NCBI GenBank assembly: GCA_001179505.1
Contig: CDMY01000285.1
Location: 9,740-73,739, forward strand
Direction of reading: 5' to 3'
Source of the DNA: Vitrella brassicaformis
Lineage: Eukaryota > Sar > Vitrellaceae
Length of the DNA stretch: 64,000 nucleotides
In this document: positions 40,045 through 50,367 of the stretch, piece by piece
Layout of the letters: every line of letters starts with the position of its first letter
Numbering within the stretch: position 1 is the first letter of the stretch
Made by a program: the position numbers and the translations under genes
Notes under the pieces: model-generated
Seen by the model: the letters and a program-made list of their open reading frames with translations, nothing else
What the model was told of the DNA's origin: nothing
The model's database searches: none

Positions 40045-41605
40045 TCACTGGGTGTGTGCGGGGGGGGGTGGCACGTCGCCGGCCGGCGCGTCGGGTGCTG
40101 CGGTGTCTCCCTCGGGTCTGACGACGGGCTGTGGCGGGAACGGCATCATGTGTGGGGGCGGCGGCGCCCCTGGTGCGGTGTGTGGCGGGAACGGCAGCAT
40201 GTGCGGGGGGAGGGGTCGGGTGGGCGGCATGACGGGGCCTCCGGCGGGCGGAGGGGGGCCCACGTGCGGCACGGTCGTCACCTCCCTGTCGAAGATGGGC
40301 GGCAGGAACCGGGGGGGATCCTTCACCACACGGGGCTCACCACGCTCCACGATCGGAGGCAGCTGCTTGTACTCCTGAAAGGAGATAGAGACACGCACAG
40401 AGAGAAAAGTGGCATGAGATGAGCCGTGTCTCCCTCCCCTGAGCTCTCTCTGTCTGTCTCTCTCTCTGTGCGTGTGTGTGTGTGTGCCGTCGTGTGCTTC
40501 AACCTTACGATTTGTGGAATCGGGTGGATGATGATGGGCTGCCCCTCCTCCGCCGGCACGTCAACGTACTCGTCCACATACTCGGGCACGGGAATCTCGC
40601 GGATCTTCTCGACAGGTACCTCCACCACCTTGGCCTCCTCACCAGGGGCTCCCGGCACACCACGGGGCCCAGACAACTCAAAACCCGCAGGCGGGGGCAC
40701 ACCCGGCGGCAAAGGAATGATCCTAAATGTCACTCACACCACACACCACACGGATGGAGGGGCGGAGAGAGATGGAGACGGCGTGTGTGTGCGTGTGGGT
40801 GTGGGTGTGAGTGTTGGGGCCGGTAATGTTGGGGGCAGAGTGACTAACTTTTCCACGATGATTTCTTGTTCCTCGATAACTTCGACGGGCACCTGGATGA
40901 TGCGGCCGCCGGGGCGGGGCTTCTCGACAGGCTGGGGCCCGACAGGCTGGGGCACGTCCACGATGGGCCCCGGCACCATCACCGGCACAAACTTCTCCAC
41001 AACCTGGCCCGGCCCAGTAGCAGACAGACACACACGGACGGACGGACACATAAGAATGCATCGCATCCATCAGCCCAGTGAGCCACGGTCTGGTCTCACT
41101 GCACTGACCGGTCCTGGGACATGGACGTATTTGATCTTTTCGACGACCTTGACAGCGCCGCCGGTGGCCGGGACGTGCTTCTCCTGGTACACTGGGATGT
41201 CCTTGTACACTGGGTACGGGATGGGCCTGACCTTCTCCACCACCTGCGTCATACCCACCGGCACCTCACGCACCTTACCAGGGTCTGCACACACATACAA
41301 ACACACAGAGAGAGAGGGGGTAGGGAGGGAGGGAGGGAGGGAGACAACAGCAGTGAGAGAGGGAGGGAGAGACGGCTTTGCTGCGTGTGTTGATTACCAC
41401 CGGTGGGAGGGACGACTTCGAATTTAGGTACTTGTTTGACGATTTCCTGGATCTGTGGGACCTCGACGAATTTGTCGACGATCTGTATCTGAGGCACCTC
41501 CACGATCTTCTCGACATACTGGATCTCAGGCTTCCCGAACTCACGCACAATCTCCTTATACTGAGCAGGAAGGATCACATCCATCCATCCATCCATCCAT
41601 CCACA

Positions 41606-41640
<35 letters not shown>

Positions 41641-42227
41641 GGAGAGAGAGAGAGACGGCAGAAGAGGGGAAAACGGCACAGAGAGAGGAGGACAGTGCAG
41701 TGCAATGGCGCCTGTCCGTCCGTCTGGCCTGCCTGTCTCTTGCCCAGTGCAGCCCTTGGCCCTGCCTGTGCACTCACTTCGATTCTGCCGGGTACTTCTT
41801 TGATTCTCACTTCAATCTGCGGCACCTCGACGTACTTGATCTGCTCGGACGCCCCAGGCGGGCCGGGCACCTCCACGACCTTCTCCTGCCAGATGGTTTC
41901 GTACTTGGGCACCTCCACAATCTTCTCCTGGACGGTCACCTTGGGCTGAATCACCTCCACCACATGGATCTCAGGGACCTCTATGATACGATCCTGCATC
42001 CGAATCTCCTGGTACACCGGCACCGGCACCACCTTCCCCGACGCAGAGAGGTTGCTGTCCAGCGGCACAGGCGGGGCCGGCTGCCCGCCGGGCGCAGTGG
42101 CCGACAGCAGAGGGCCCTGGGTGGGCGCGTTGAGAGGCATGGGCGCCCCGTAGACGAAGCCGGGAGGCGGGGCGGCCATGGGAGGACCCTGAGGGTGAGG
42201 CGCACCGGGGCCGCCGTGAGGATCCAT
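40045..42227 (-). CDS. Alveolin (inner membrane complex / alveolar-sac protein)
   Basis: Alveolins build the filamentous network that supports the flattened alveolar sacs under the plasma membrane in apicomplexans, ciliates, dinoflagellates and chromerids. Six exons (42227-41778, 41560-41398, 41284-41109, 41003-40849, 40722-40509, 40374-40045) give 495 residues. After a Pro-rich N-terminus (about 70 residues) comes the family's Val-Pro repeat core, residues about 75-390. It is rich in EKIVEVPK, EKVVEVPGP, YVEVPQIE, EKIVEVPQIQIVDKFVEVPQ and EKIREIPVPEYVDEYVDVPA. The C-terminal 80 residues are Pro-rich (PPHMLPFPPH repeats). No membrane segment is present, and no cysteine pair typical of palmitoylated alveolins was noted near the ends. 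The first methionine sits directly before the Pro-rich head; an upstream in-frame TTG is not used. This is the best taxonomic marker in the window. Confidence 0.96.
41561..41777. repeat. Compound microsatellite in an alveolin intron
   Basis: The first alveolin intron contains (CATC)n at about 41576-41602, then (CA)n and (GA)n up to about 41655. On the coding (minus) strand this reads (TC)n-(TG)n-(GATG)n approaching the acceptor, giving a long pyrimidine/TG tract. Length polymorphism is expected. Confidence 0.85.
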
Positions 42228-42525
42228 TTGCGAACCGACAGAGAGGCCGCAGTCGACAAAGACAGGGGTGGGAAAGAGAAAGACCGACGCGAGCTGGTCA
42301 CTGCAGCCTGCAATGTGGCCCCCAGTCTCGACCACAAGTCTTGGCAGAAGATTTCTTCGATACGTCGTGCGGAGGGTATGATGGGAGTGGCACTAGCTGT
42401 CAAGGATGTCCAGAGATGCATGTACAGTAAGTACATTTGCAATGACATCTACACGACAAGTCGCACATGGGCTGGCCAGGCAGCCTGTCACGAGCCTCGA
42501 GGCATGCACGGAGAGCGCCTGCGCA
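42228..42525. other. Intergenic region between tandem minus-strand genes
   Basis: These 298 nt separate the alveolin start from the stop of the upstream RWD/RING-like gene; both genes are on the minus strand. The region must hold the 3' UTR of one and the promoter of the other. No distinct motif was recognised. Confidence 0.4.
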
Positions 42526-44598
42526 TCAGAGTCCCAGGAAGTCCCTTGCGTCGTCGACCTCCCGCTGCCGTGCCTGTGCGGCCGCCCACCGACGCTCCAG
42601 CGTCTGCCACACCCACATAGCCACACACACGCGCACACGTGTGACTCTTCCTTTCTTTGCTGCGTGCGGTTTTTGGTTACCTTGACGTCAGACGTCCATT
42701 TGGGGTGGAAGACGCGGGAGTCGCAGCCATCACCGGGACACTGCAAACAGCGCAGCGGGTGCCTTGCACACACTGGTTGAGTTGCGTGTGCATCTCTTTG
42801 CGCCTGTCTGCCTGGCCACGGAGGTACCTGCATGCCGAATGGTGGCTTGGTCATGACGTGCTCGAGGCACGACGAGTGGAACCAGTGACCGCAGAACGCT
42901 CGCTCCGCCGGGTCAGCCTGGCCAAGATCAGAAGGGACGACATCTTTCGTCCACACCTCCCTCCCTCCCTCCCTAGTTACCTGTTTCTCGCCCTTCTTGA
43001 TGGCGTCGATGACCGGCTGTTTGCAGTGCGCACACTTCTCATGCGGCAGCAGCCTGAAGCCAATCACACACGGTGCGTGGACAACGACGTGTGGTGGATG
43101 CGATGCATGGACGCCCACCCCATCCAATCCATGGGTATGTATACCTGGCGAATTTGTTGACGATGTACTCGACCACGGCATAGAGGGCGGGGACGGGCTC
43201 GCCGCCATCTCTGTGCGCCTTGGGGATGCCCGTGGGGGCCGACCTGGCGGCCGTTTGCGCCACCTGCGTCGCCTGCTGCTGCTCCCTCTCCCACTCCCTC
43301 TTGTCGAGGACCTTCTTCTCGCGCCTCATCTGCTTGTCATCAGACATGCGCGCCAACTCACCTGCACACACACACACACACACAGACAGACAGGTGAACA
43401 CAGCTTGGTGGGCGGACGCATTGAATCAGTCAGTGTGTGCTGAGGGTGTGTGTGGTGTGACCTGCCTGCGACTTTGAGGAACTTGACGTCATGCTTGTAC
43501 TGGCTGATGCTCAGCTGCACCACCTCCTCTGAGGGCTTCGCTGGGTCGCTCTCACGCAATGACACATTCAGGGGGATACCCTTCAGGACCGATGAGATCA
43601 ATGACATCGGCACACAATCAAACATGTCTAATCACAACTGTCTGCTCGTCTGTCGGGCTGTCTGTCTGTCTGTCGGGCTGTGTGAGCATCTATCTACCTT
43701 GCTGGCCCTCCTGGCGACCTCCTCCGCCTGTTTGAAGAACATGTGTGTGACGGCCGGGGGGTAGGTGGCCTCCCGACACCTCAGCTCCAGCTGCTCCCCG
43801 GGGTACCCACGAGGCACCTGCACACTCAAGCATGACATAACAAACGTCTGTGTGCGTGTGTGTGAGCAGATGGGTGGCTGTGAGAATGACTGACTGACCT
43901 TGACGGTGAAGTCGACAACGAATCCGGCTTCCTCCACGCGGACCGTCACTGTGCCGTTGCGCTCCGAGAGCTTCAGGCTGTCGTGCGGCCCGGTGAGCAA
44001 CCTGCTCTTGATGTCCGATATGTGCTCGGTGCACAGCAGCAGCTGATTGCTCTGCAGCAAGGTGGAGAGAAACGTCCACAGAGCCAGAACCTGCTACTCA
44101 CCACACACCGCAGCACAACACAATGCACCGCAACGCAATGAGTCCATCCATCCATCCCCTCGGCAACATACTACCTGTGGCTGCCCCTTGTCGGCCAGCT
44201 GCTCTGCCTCCTGCTCACACTTGTCGACGAGTTTCCGCTTGACCCTCTCGGGCAGCGTCTTGGTCTCCAGCTCAAACAGCAGCGGGGAGGACGGGTACTG
44301 CAGTGGGAACTGGCACTTCATCGTCAGATTCTTGTAGGGCGTTTCTGTCCAGTCAGTCCATGGAGGGCATTGGATTATGTGACAAACACACAGCCACAGT
44401 CACAGCCAATGATTGCAGTGGATGAGTGAATGGCTCCAATCTGTTCCTGTGAGTGTCGCGTGGGAGAGCGTGTGTGTGTGGCGTACCGATGACGTGGAAG
44501 ATGACGTACTCCTGGGTGGCTGTGAGCAGGACCTCCTGTGGAATCGTCTCCTGGATGGATGCTAGCTCCTCTGCGGAGATGGAGCCCTCAAAGGCCAT
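42526..44598 (-). CDS. RWD-domain protein with RING-H2-like zinc finger
   Basis: Likely a ubiquitin-pathway protein; exact function unknown. Ten exons (44598-44487, 44344-44175, 44051-43899, 43817-43698, 43580-43466, 43361-43145, 43053-42981, 42917-42828, 42740-42681, 42603-42526) give 395 residues. The N-terminus is an RWD domain: EELASIQETIPQE, then FPLQYPSSPL with the conserved YP turn, and a C-terminal helix. A second RWD-like half follows (VPRGYPGEQLEL). The C-terminal 100 residues carry C-A-H-C, then FCGHWFHSSCLEHV, then CPGDGC. This C-x2-C ... C-x-H-x2-H-x2-C ... C-x4-C pattern resembles RING-H2 with a widened last pair. The end, VFHPKWTSDVK then ARQREVDDARDFLGL, resembles a conserved eukaryotic family of unnamed RWD/zinc proteins. 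The intron 43362-43465 must use a GC donor (GCAG|GCAGGT) to keep frame. It starts 213 nt from the divergent acyltransferase. Confidence 0.85.
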
Positions 44599-44811
44599 CG
44601 GCGAAAGGCATAGATGGCCTGAGGGGAGAAAAGGCAGGGAATGCTATCCAAGCTCGCAGACGGAAGCTCCGTGAAACTGCTCGAAGGAAACAGAAACTGA
44701 AGGAAACAGGTAACAGGGATGGGGAGGGTTCGCAGGGGCTGCATCGAACACAAAACAGTGCTCATCTTTGCTGGTTGCAGGCCCAGGTCCCCTCACTTCA
44801 CCGCGCTCACC
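44599..44811. promoter_or_regulatory. Shared 5' region with probable 5' UTR intron
   Basis: This spacer separates the divergent RWD/RING-like and acyltransferase genes. On the plus strand ACAG|GTAACAG at about 44711 and TTGCTGGTTGCAG at 44768-44780 look like donor and acceptor of an intron in the acyltransferase 5' UTR. That would remove the upstream ATG at 44719 and leave ATG 44812 as the start. The shared promoter must lie within about 100 nt. Confidence 0.4.
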
Positions 44812-46665
44812 ATGGTGACAGATCTGGTGCACTGGCTGCTGGTCGCCCTGTTCGGCGTGCACGCCCTCTTCGTGACGGTGTTTTTCCTCCCCATCCACTT
44901 CGCGCCGAAGCGGATGCTTATCAAGGTGGCCTCCAAGACCCGCCTGCCCATCGACGCCTCCACAGGCGCCATTGCCGTGTCCACCGCCCTCTTCTGCTGG
45001 TGCGTGGGGCAGCTCAGCTCCCTCCCTCCCGAGCCGACGGCCGACGTCAAGACGGGCATCTGGTTCAGCATCTGGATGGCTGTAGCGAACGTGTTCTCCT
45101 ACGGGGGCATGCGCCACGTGTGCTACGTGTGTTACCACAACGAGGAGACCATCATGCAGATGGAGAAGTCGGCCGCCACGCGCGACATTGTCGAGTGGCA
45201 GCCGCCCAAGCTCGAAGCGCTGGGGCCCATCCTCGCACCCTACAAGTGGCTCGTGTCGCCACAGTTCTTCGGCTTTGACCGCATCCCTGACGCCAAGAAG
45301 CACCGGCTGCTGTTCGTGTCAAACCACTCGCTGTGGGGGCTGGAGATGCCACTGCTCATCGAGGGGCTCTACCGAGAAAAGAACATCTTCCTTAGAGGGC
45401 TCGGAGGTCAGCCAGGGAGAATCATATGGCAAAGTCAGTCTTACACACGTCGAAGCGGATCTCTCTCTCTCTCTCTCTCCTTGTCGCATGTGTGTGTGCC
45501 GCACCGCAGCGCATTTCCACTTCTACCTCCCCGGCCACAAGCAGATTTTCGAGATGATGGGTGCAGTGGACGGCACTCGCCCCAACACGCGGCTGATGCT
45601 GCAGAAGGGCTTCAGCGTACTGGTGTACCCCGGCGGGACCCGCGAGGTGCTCAAGAATAGCAAGGTGCAGAAGTACGAGCTGATGTGGGGCAACAGGGTG
45701 GGCTTCGCCAAGATCGCCGTCGAGGAGGGCGTCACCATCGTGCCCACCTGCTCGGTCGGCACCGAAGACATGCTCGAGATACTCAAGGTGCGTTGGTGCG
45801 TTGGTGCGTTGGTGCGTTGGTGTGAGTGAGTGCATCGGTGCGTATGCCTGTGGGCGTGGCGTGTGTCGGTGTGTCGGTGTGTCGGTGTGTGTGTTAGGAT
45901 GTGCCTATCGACTGGCTGATTGGCAAGTCCAGCCTGACGGTGCCCATCATCAAGTACCCCACGCCAGCGGAGACCGAGCGAGTCTACTTCTGGTCAGTCA
46001 GTCAGTCAGGAACACACAGACAGACACCTCCAGGGGGCGAGGGAAATCCACTCTGCATCTCCTGTCTGTCGTGTGTGTGTGGGGTGTGTGTGTCAGGTTC
46101 GGCGATCCCGTCAGCACGGCTGAGGAGAAGAAGCAGCTCGATGCAGTCGCAGGGACAGATGCATACGACGGCGTAAGCAGCCCACAACCACCCTGACGTT
46201 CGCACGGCCATATACCTTGTCGTGGTCGTGTTGTATGCTGCATGCCGTCTTGTGTGTGTGTGCAGAAGCTGCAAGAGCTGGCTGAGCAAGTGCGCGACAA
46301 AACCAAGGCAGCAATCGAAGCTGGTCGGTTCTTCCCCACCCCCACCACAGCCCGAGTCCAGCCGGCCTCTGATGCGCGTCTCGTTTGTGCGTGTTTGTGC
46401 AGGCATCAAGGAGCTTCAGCAGCGGCAGGCTGACGACGCCGGGCGGATGCTCCCCGACCGCGTCAAGCGCACCGCCGATGCCATCAAGGCCGCCATCACC
46501 GACCAGGTGGAGCGGTCCCTGGGGCGCTTCACCGGCGGCGCATCCGCTTCTCAGGCGGACGAGCAGGAGACGCAGCCCGAGAGTGTGCAGGACATGGGCG
46601 ACGATGGCGAGGACGGCTGCACGGGGGAAGAAGAGGGCTCGCGAGTTAGAAGGCGACCCGTGTGA
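44812..46665 (+). CDS. DGAT2-like acyltransferase, PES/TMEM68 type
   Basis: Acyl transfer onto a lipid alcohol (diacylglycerol, monoacylglycerol or phytol in characterised relatives), at an ER or plastid membrane. Six exons (44812-45406, 45510-45787, 45898-45992, 46097-46172, 46266-46323, 46403-46665) give 454 residues. Two or three hydrophobic segments lie in residues 1-110. The acyltransferase core follows: LLFVSNHSLWGLEMPLL, with His172 and Glu178 (H-x5-E, as in plant phytyl ester synthases rather than H-x4-D), then GFSVLVYPGGTREVL and GFAKIAVEEGVTIVP, then YFWFGDPVS. The hydrolase domain that precedes the core in plant PES proteins is absent. The C-terminal 60 residues are polar and acidic. 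The intron after exon 3 begins with GTCAGTCAGTCAGTCAG. Start at 44812 is preferred because the membrane segment begins there; 44719 is an alternative. Confidence 0.88.
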
Positions 46666-47293
46666 ACGAGCGGTTTTTGGCCTTATCGGTGTTTTTGGTC
46701 GTTCCAAGGCAGTCATATGTGTGTGTTTCGTCCGTTTTTAATACCCGTGGTGGGTGTATGCTGTGGGTGGGTGGGTAGGTGGGCAGATTGTGTCAGGCAG
46801 ATTGGAGTGTTGTTGCCCGGCCCGGTAGGTAATCGGGCAACATCCACTCACTCCACCCGTCTGTCGTCTGTGTCTGGCCGCTTGCTTACTGTCAGGGTGG
46901 CCCTCTTTTTCTCCATTGGATGCGATCGATGCTGGCTCATTTTGTTAGTGTGGTTGACAGGAACCACAGACAGACAGACAGATCGACAGACGGTTGACGC
47001 ATGACGTCTTCCCGGAGTTGGCTGCTAGGTCGGTTTATTGATGATGGACGTGTGACAGAGTGGTCGGTCTCATGCGTGCGTGCGGCTTCGGTCTCTGTTC
47101 TTTGCTGCCGCTTCGGATGGTCCATCGTACCCGACCGCTGCGCAGAGAAGACAATTTGCGCAGCAGACGGGTCGGTTGGGTCGTCCAGTGCAGCAGCAGA
47201 GGACGAGACAGACCTACGCTGCCATGAACTGCAGTGGAGTCGTTGATATCCCGTCTTGTTGCCGGCTGCTAGCTGGCTCTTTTTGCTACCGGG

Positions 47294-47298
<5 letters not shown>

Positions 47299-47330
<32 letters not shown>
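47299..47330. repeat. (CT)n microsatellite
   Basis: A perfect dinucleotide run of about 16 CT units in the intergenic region upstream of the lipase gene. It is followed by CGACC and T-rich sequence. Confidence 0.95.
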
Positions 47331-47684
47331 ACCTTTTTTGCCGGTTTGGCGATGGTTCGATTGCCATGCGTGAGATCTTAATTTTCTCAGTTCTCTGCAT
47401 GAGACTCTACTCATTCCCACGCCGCGACGAGCGGGCGGCATCGGTGGGGATATGATCTGTTGAGGCAGCAAGGCGAGGCGAAAGGGGTGAGACTCACGTG
47501 AGGCTGAATCGCTGCTGGTGCACAATGTATCATGTAACAAGCCGCAAGGGTCTGGTGCCGTGTGTCACAGATAGTTGATTTGAAGCGAGAGTCAACGTCA
47601 TCGCTGCATGGGGCTTATGACGCCTTCACACCCACGAAGAACACGGAATGCAAAGCATCAGAACCCGCGATCGCAGCCAGAAGC

Positions 47685-47707
47685 AAACCCTAAACCCTGA
47701 ACCCTAC
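47685..47707. repeat. Telomere-like box (CCCTAAA type)
   Basis: The sequence AAACCCTAAACCCTGAACCC contains two consecutive plant/alveolate-type telomere units (CCCTAAA) and one degenerate unit. It lies 47-69 nt upstream of the first candidate lipase start codon. In plants the same AAACCCTAA box is a promoter or 5' UTR element; here that is only an analogy. Confidence 0.6.
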
Positions 47708-47753
47708 GAACCTCCCTCGCGTGAGCAGCCCTCCCCTGCGATAGATCTCGAGG

Positions 47754-50334
47754 ATGCAGAGGCAGGGGAGCGTTATAGGAAGCGACAGGCTGCTGTGCCC
47801 GCCGCAGGGCATGCCCCGGCCCCGATCGGAGCCCAACCTCCAAGCCGCTGCCGCTGCAGCTGACGAGATTGACTACTACCTGGTGCGGTGGGCGGGGCGG
47901 CGTGTGGTCGGGTAGATGCGATGCCGGTCCTGGCGATGGATCTGTGTGTATGGCTGTGTGTGGCTCTGTCTGTCTGTCTGTCTGTCTGTGTGTGTGCAGG
48001 CTGATCTGTTCAGCGAGGCGGGGGACTCGGACTGGCTTGACGATGACAGGTCGGTGGGCAGAGAGAGACGAGCACACGTGGTTGCTTCACTGCGGCTGAG
48101 TGCATTCGTGTGTGTGGGGTTTCCGTGTCTGTCTGCCTGTCTGCCTGTCTGCCTGTCTGTCTGTCTGTGTGTTGGCAGGGAGACCAGGAGCGAGCCTGAC
48201 AATGAGGCGCCGTCGGTAACAGACAGCTCAGACAGCTCGATATATAGCGACATGCACTCTGTTGTGTGTGTCATTCCTTCCTTAAGGGTTCCACCCAAGA
48301 CAGCCGTGTGTACATGTTTGGTCTGTACTGCGTGACGGCGGCCAAGGCGGGAGTGAAGCTCGCCGACTACGTGTCGGGCACCGCACACGGCGTCGCAGTG
48401 GACCTCAACGAGGGCACCAAGTCCGTCCTCAACTCAGGTGGGTGCGGTGGTCTCTGTTGTCCTCACAGCCACGCTCTCTGTGTGTGTTGCCTGCCTGGGC
48501 GTGGCGTGCAGGTGTGCAGACACTGGAAGACGCCGTGCACGCCGTGGGGGCGAACGTGAGCATTCGCGCTTTGTGTATGTAAAGACGAGTGAGGGTCTCT
48601 CTCTCTCTGTGTCAGTTCCGCCATTGGGACCCCGAGACGTGGGCCGCGGCCCGTGACAGCGTGAAAAGCTCCTCTCAGTGCGTGCAGAAGTAAGTCGCTA
48701 CTATCCATCGGCCGCAGCCCACACAGAACAGACACGCAGAAGCCATGGATGTGCGTGTGCGTGTGCGTGTGTGCGTGTGTGTGTGTGTGTGTGTGTGCTG
48801 TGTGCAGTGTGGTGTCGTCGATCGGCCGAGGCATCAACCAGCTGATCCACATGTCGCGACGCACCACCAAGGAGATCAACCGAGCCGCGCAAAACAGTAC
48901 GGCCGTGTCACCCATGTCACGCGCTGTATCCAGTTGTGGAAGCAAACACATTTGTGTGTGTGTGTGTGTGCAGGTTTGGACATGTTGGACACGGGCATCG
49001 CTGGCGCCCTGCGGGAGGCCGGATACAACGTAACACTCACACACACACACACACACACACGTGGTCGCTTCAGACGTGCTGCACACGTGTGTGTGTGTGT
49101 GTGGCGAGCAGATAACGAGGATGCGCAAGGGCGGTCTCTTCGACGTGGCCCACTACGTCCTAGATCTAGCCATGCCCTTCTCTGGTCTGCAATTGCGGAG
49201 AGAGTGCCTATCGGAGTGCAACCTCTGTGTGTGTGTGTGTGTGTTCGGCAGAAGTGAGCCCATTGGAGCTGGGCCGCGCCCTGGTGGCCTTCGGTGAGTT
49301 CGGCAGTGATTGAGCCACCATCCCTGGGGGATGGGGAGACTCATGCCCATGTGATGCTGGGGTGTGGTGTGTGTCGACTCGACAGGTACGCTGCAGGAGT
49401 TGGCGCAGGCGCCGTACCCCAGGACGGGCGGCACCTTCATCGACTGCGACCTGCCCGAGAACACCCAAGACATCAACAGGCAGGCACAGGCACACACAGA
49501 CGGGCACACACGCAGACACGAGACGAGGCGAGACGAGACGAGACGTGTGTGTCCATGGCATGCAATGGCGTGAAGGTTGGATCGGTCCATCCGCATGTGC
49601 ATGGCGGCCTACCCTCCGCCAGCAATGCAGATCTGCGGCCTGCCCATTCAAGTCAGCCACCCACACCCACACAGACACACGTGTCTTCATCTCTCCCTTC
49701 TCTGTCTTTGTCCACCACCCCAGGCATTTTCTCAGTTGGAGTTTTTCGAGAAGCTGACGGGTCTGTCGCGCGACGCCATCCTCACCGACCTGCCGGAGCG
49801 CACCATCGAGTTCCTCGAGGACACCCACGCCGCCAGCGACGCTGCCGAGGTCAAACAGGCCAGTGAGGGGGGCGAAACCTTCCACCACTCCAGCAGCGCC
49901 CCGTCGGTCATGAAGCAGTACCAAAAGTGAGAACTCCCTCCCTCCCTCCCTCCCTCACAAACTAACTATAACAGTGCAATCAGTGGGTGCGTGTGCCCAT
50001 TCTCGCCCGGTGTGTGTGTGTGTGTGGGTGTGCAGGGATGGTGAGGGTGATGTGCCGCTGACGGCGTGGGTGACGAGCACCTTCCGCCCCATCTACTACA
50101 CCACACTCGACCATGACAGACAGGAAATCGGGGTGAGCGGAGCGGTCAGAGGGAGGGAGGGAGGGAGGGACTGTGAGGCTGCTTGCCACCTGCACATAGA
50201 AACGTAAGTAGCCACACATGACATGGGGGCTGGCTGATCAGTTGACCTTTCGGGGCACCTTGAGTGTGGCCGACTGCCTGACGGACCTCTGCTGCCAAAT
50301 CGAGGAGGGCGCACACAGCGGAATGGTACGCACA

Positions 50335-50367
<33 letters not shown>

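Larger units (their letters stand above)
46666..47753. other. Intergenic region, no gene seen
   Basis: This region lies between the acyltransferase stop and the lipase start, both on the plus strand. It has T-rich stretches just after the stop (46670-46740), a GACA tract at 46967-46990, a (CT)16 run at 47299-47330, and a telomere-like box at 47685-47707. No frame showed a recognisable protein. Confidence 0.55.

Noticed and set aside
41576-41655. Possible CRISPR-like or satellite array
   Set aside because: It is a compound CATC/CA/GA microsatellite with no spacers, inside an intron.
48216-48286. Apparent frameshift or 23-nt mini-intron in the lipase gene
   Set aside because: A normal intron with donor GTAACA at 48216 and acceptor TTAAG at 48286 restores the frame without requiring an exceptional mini-intron.
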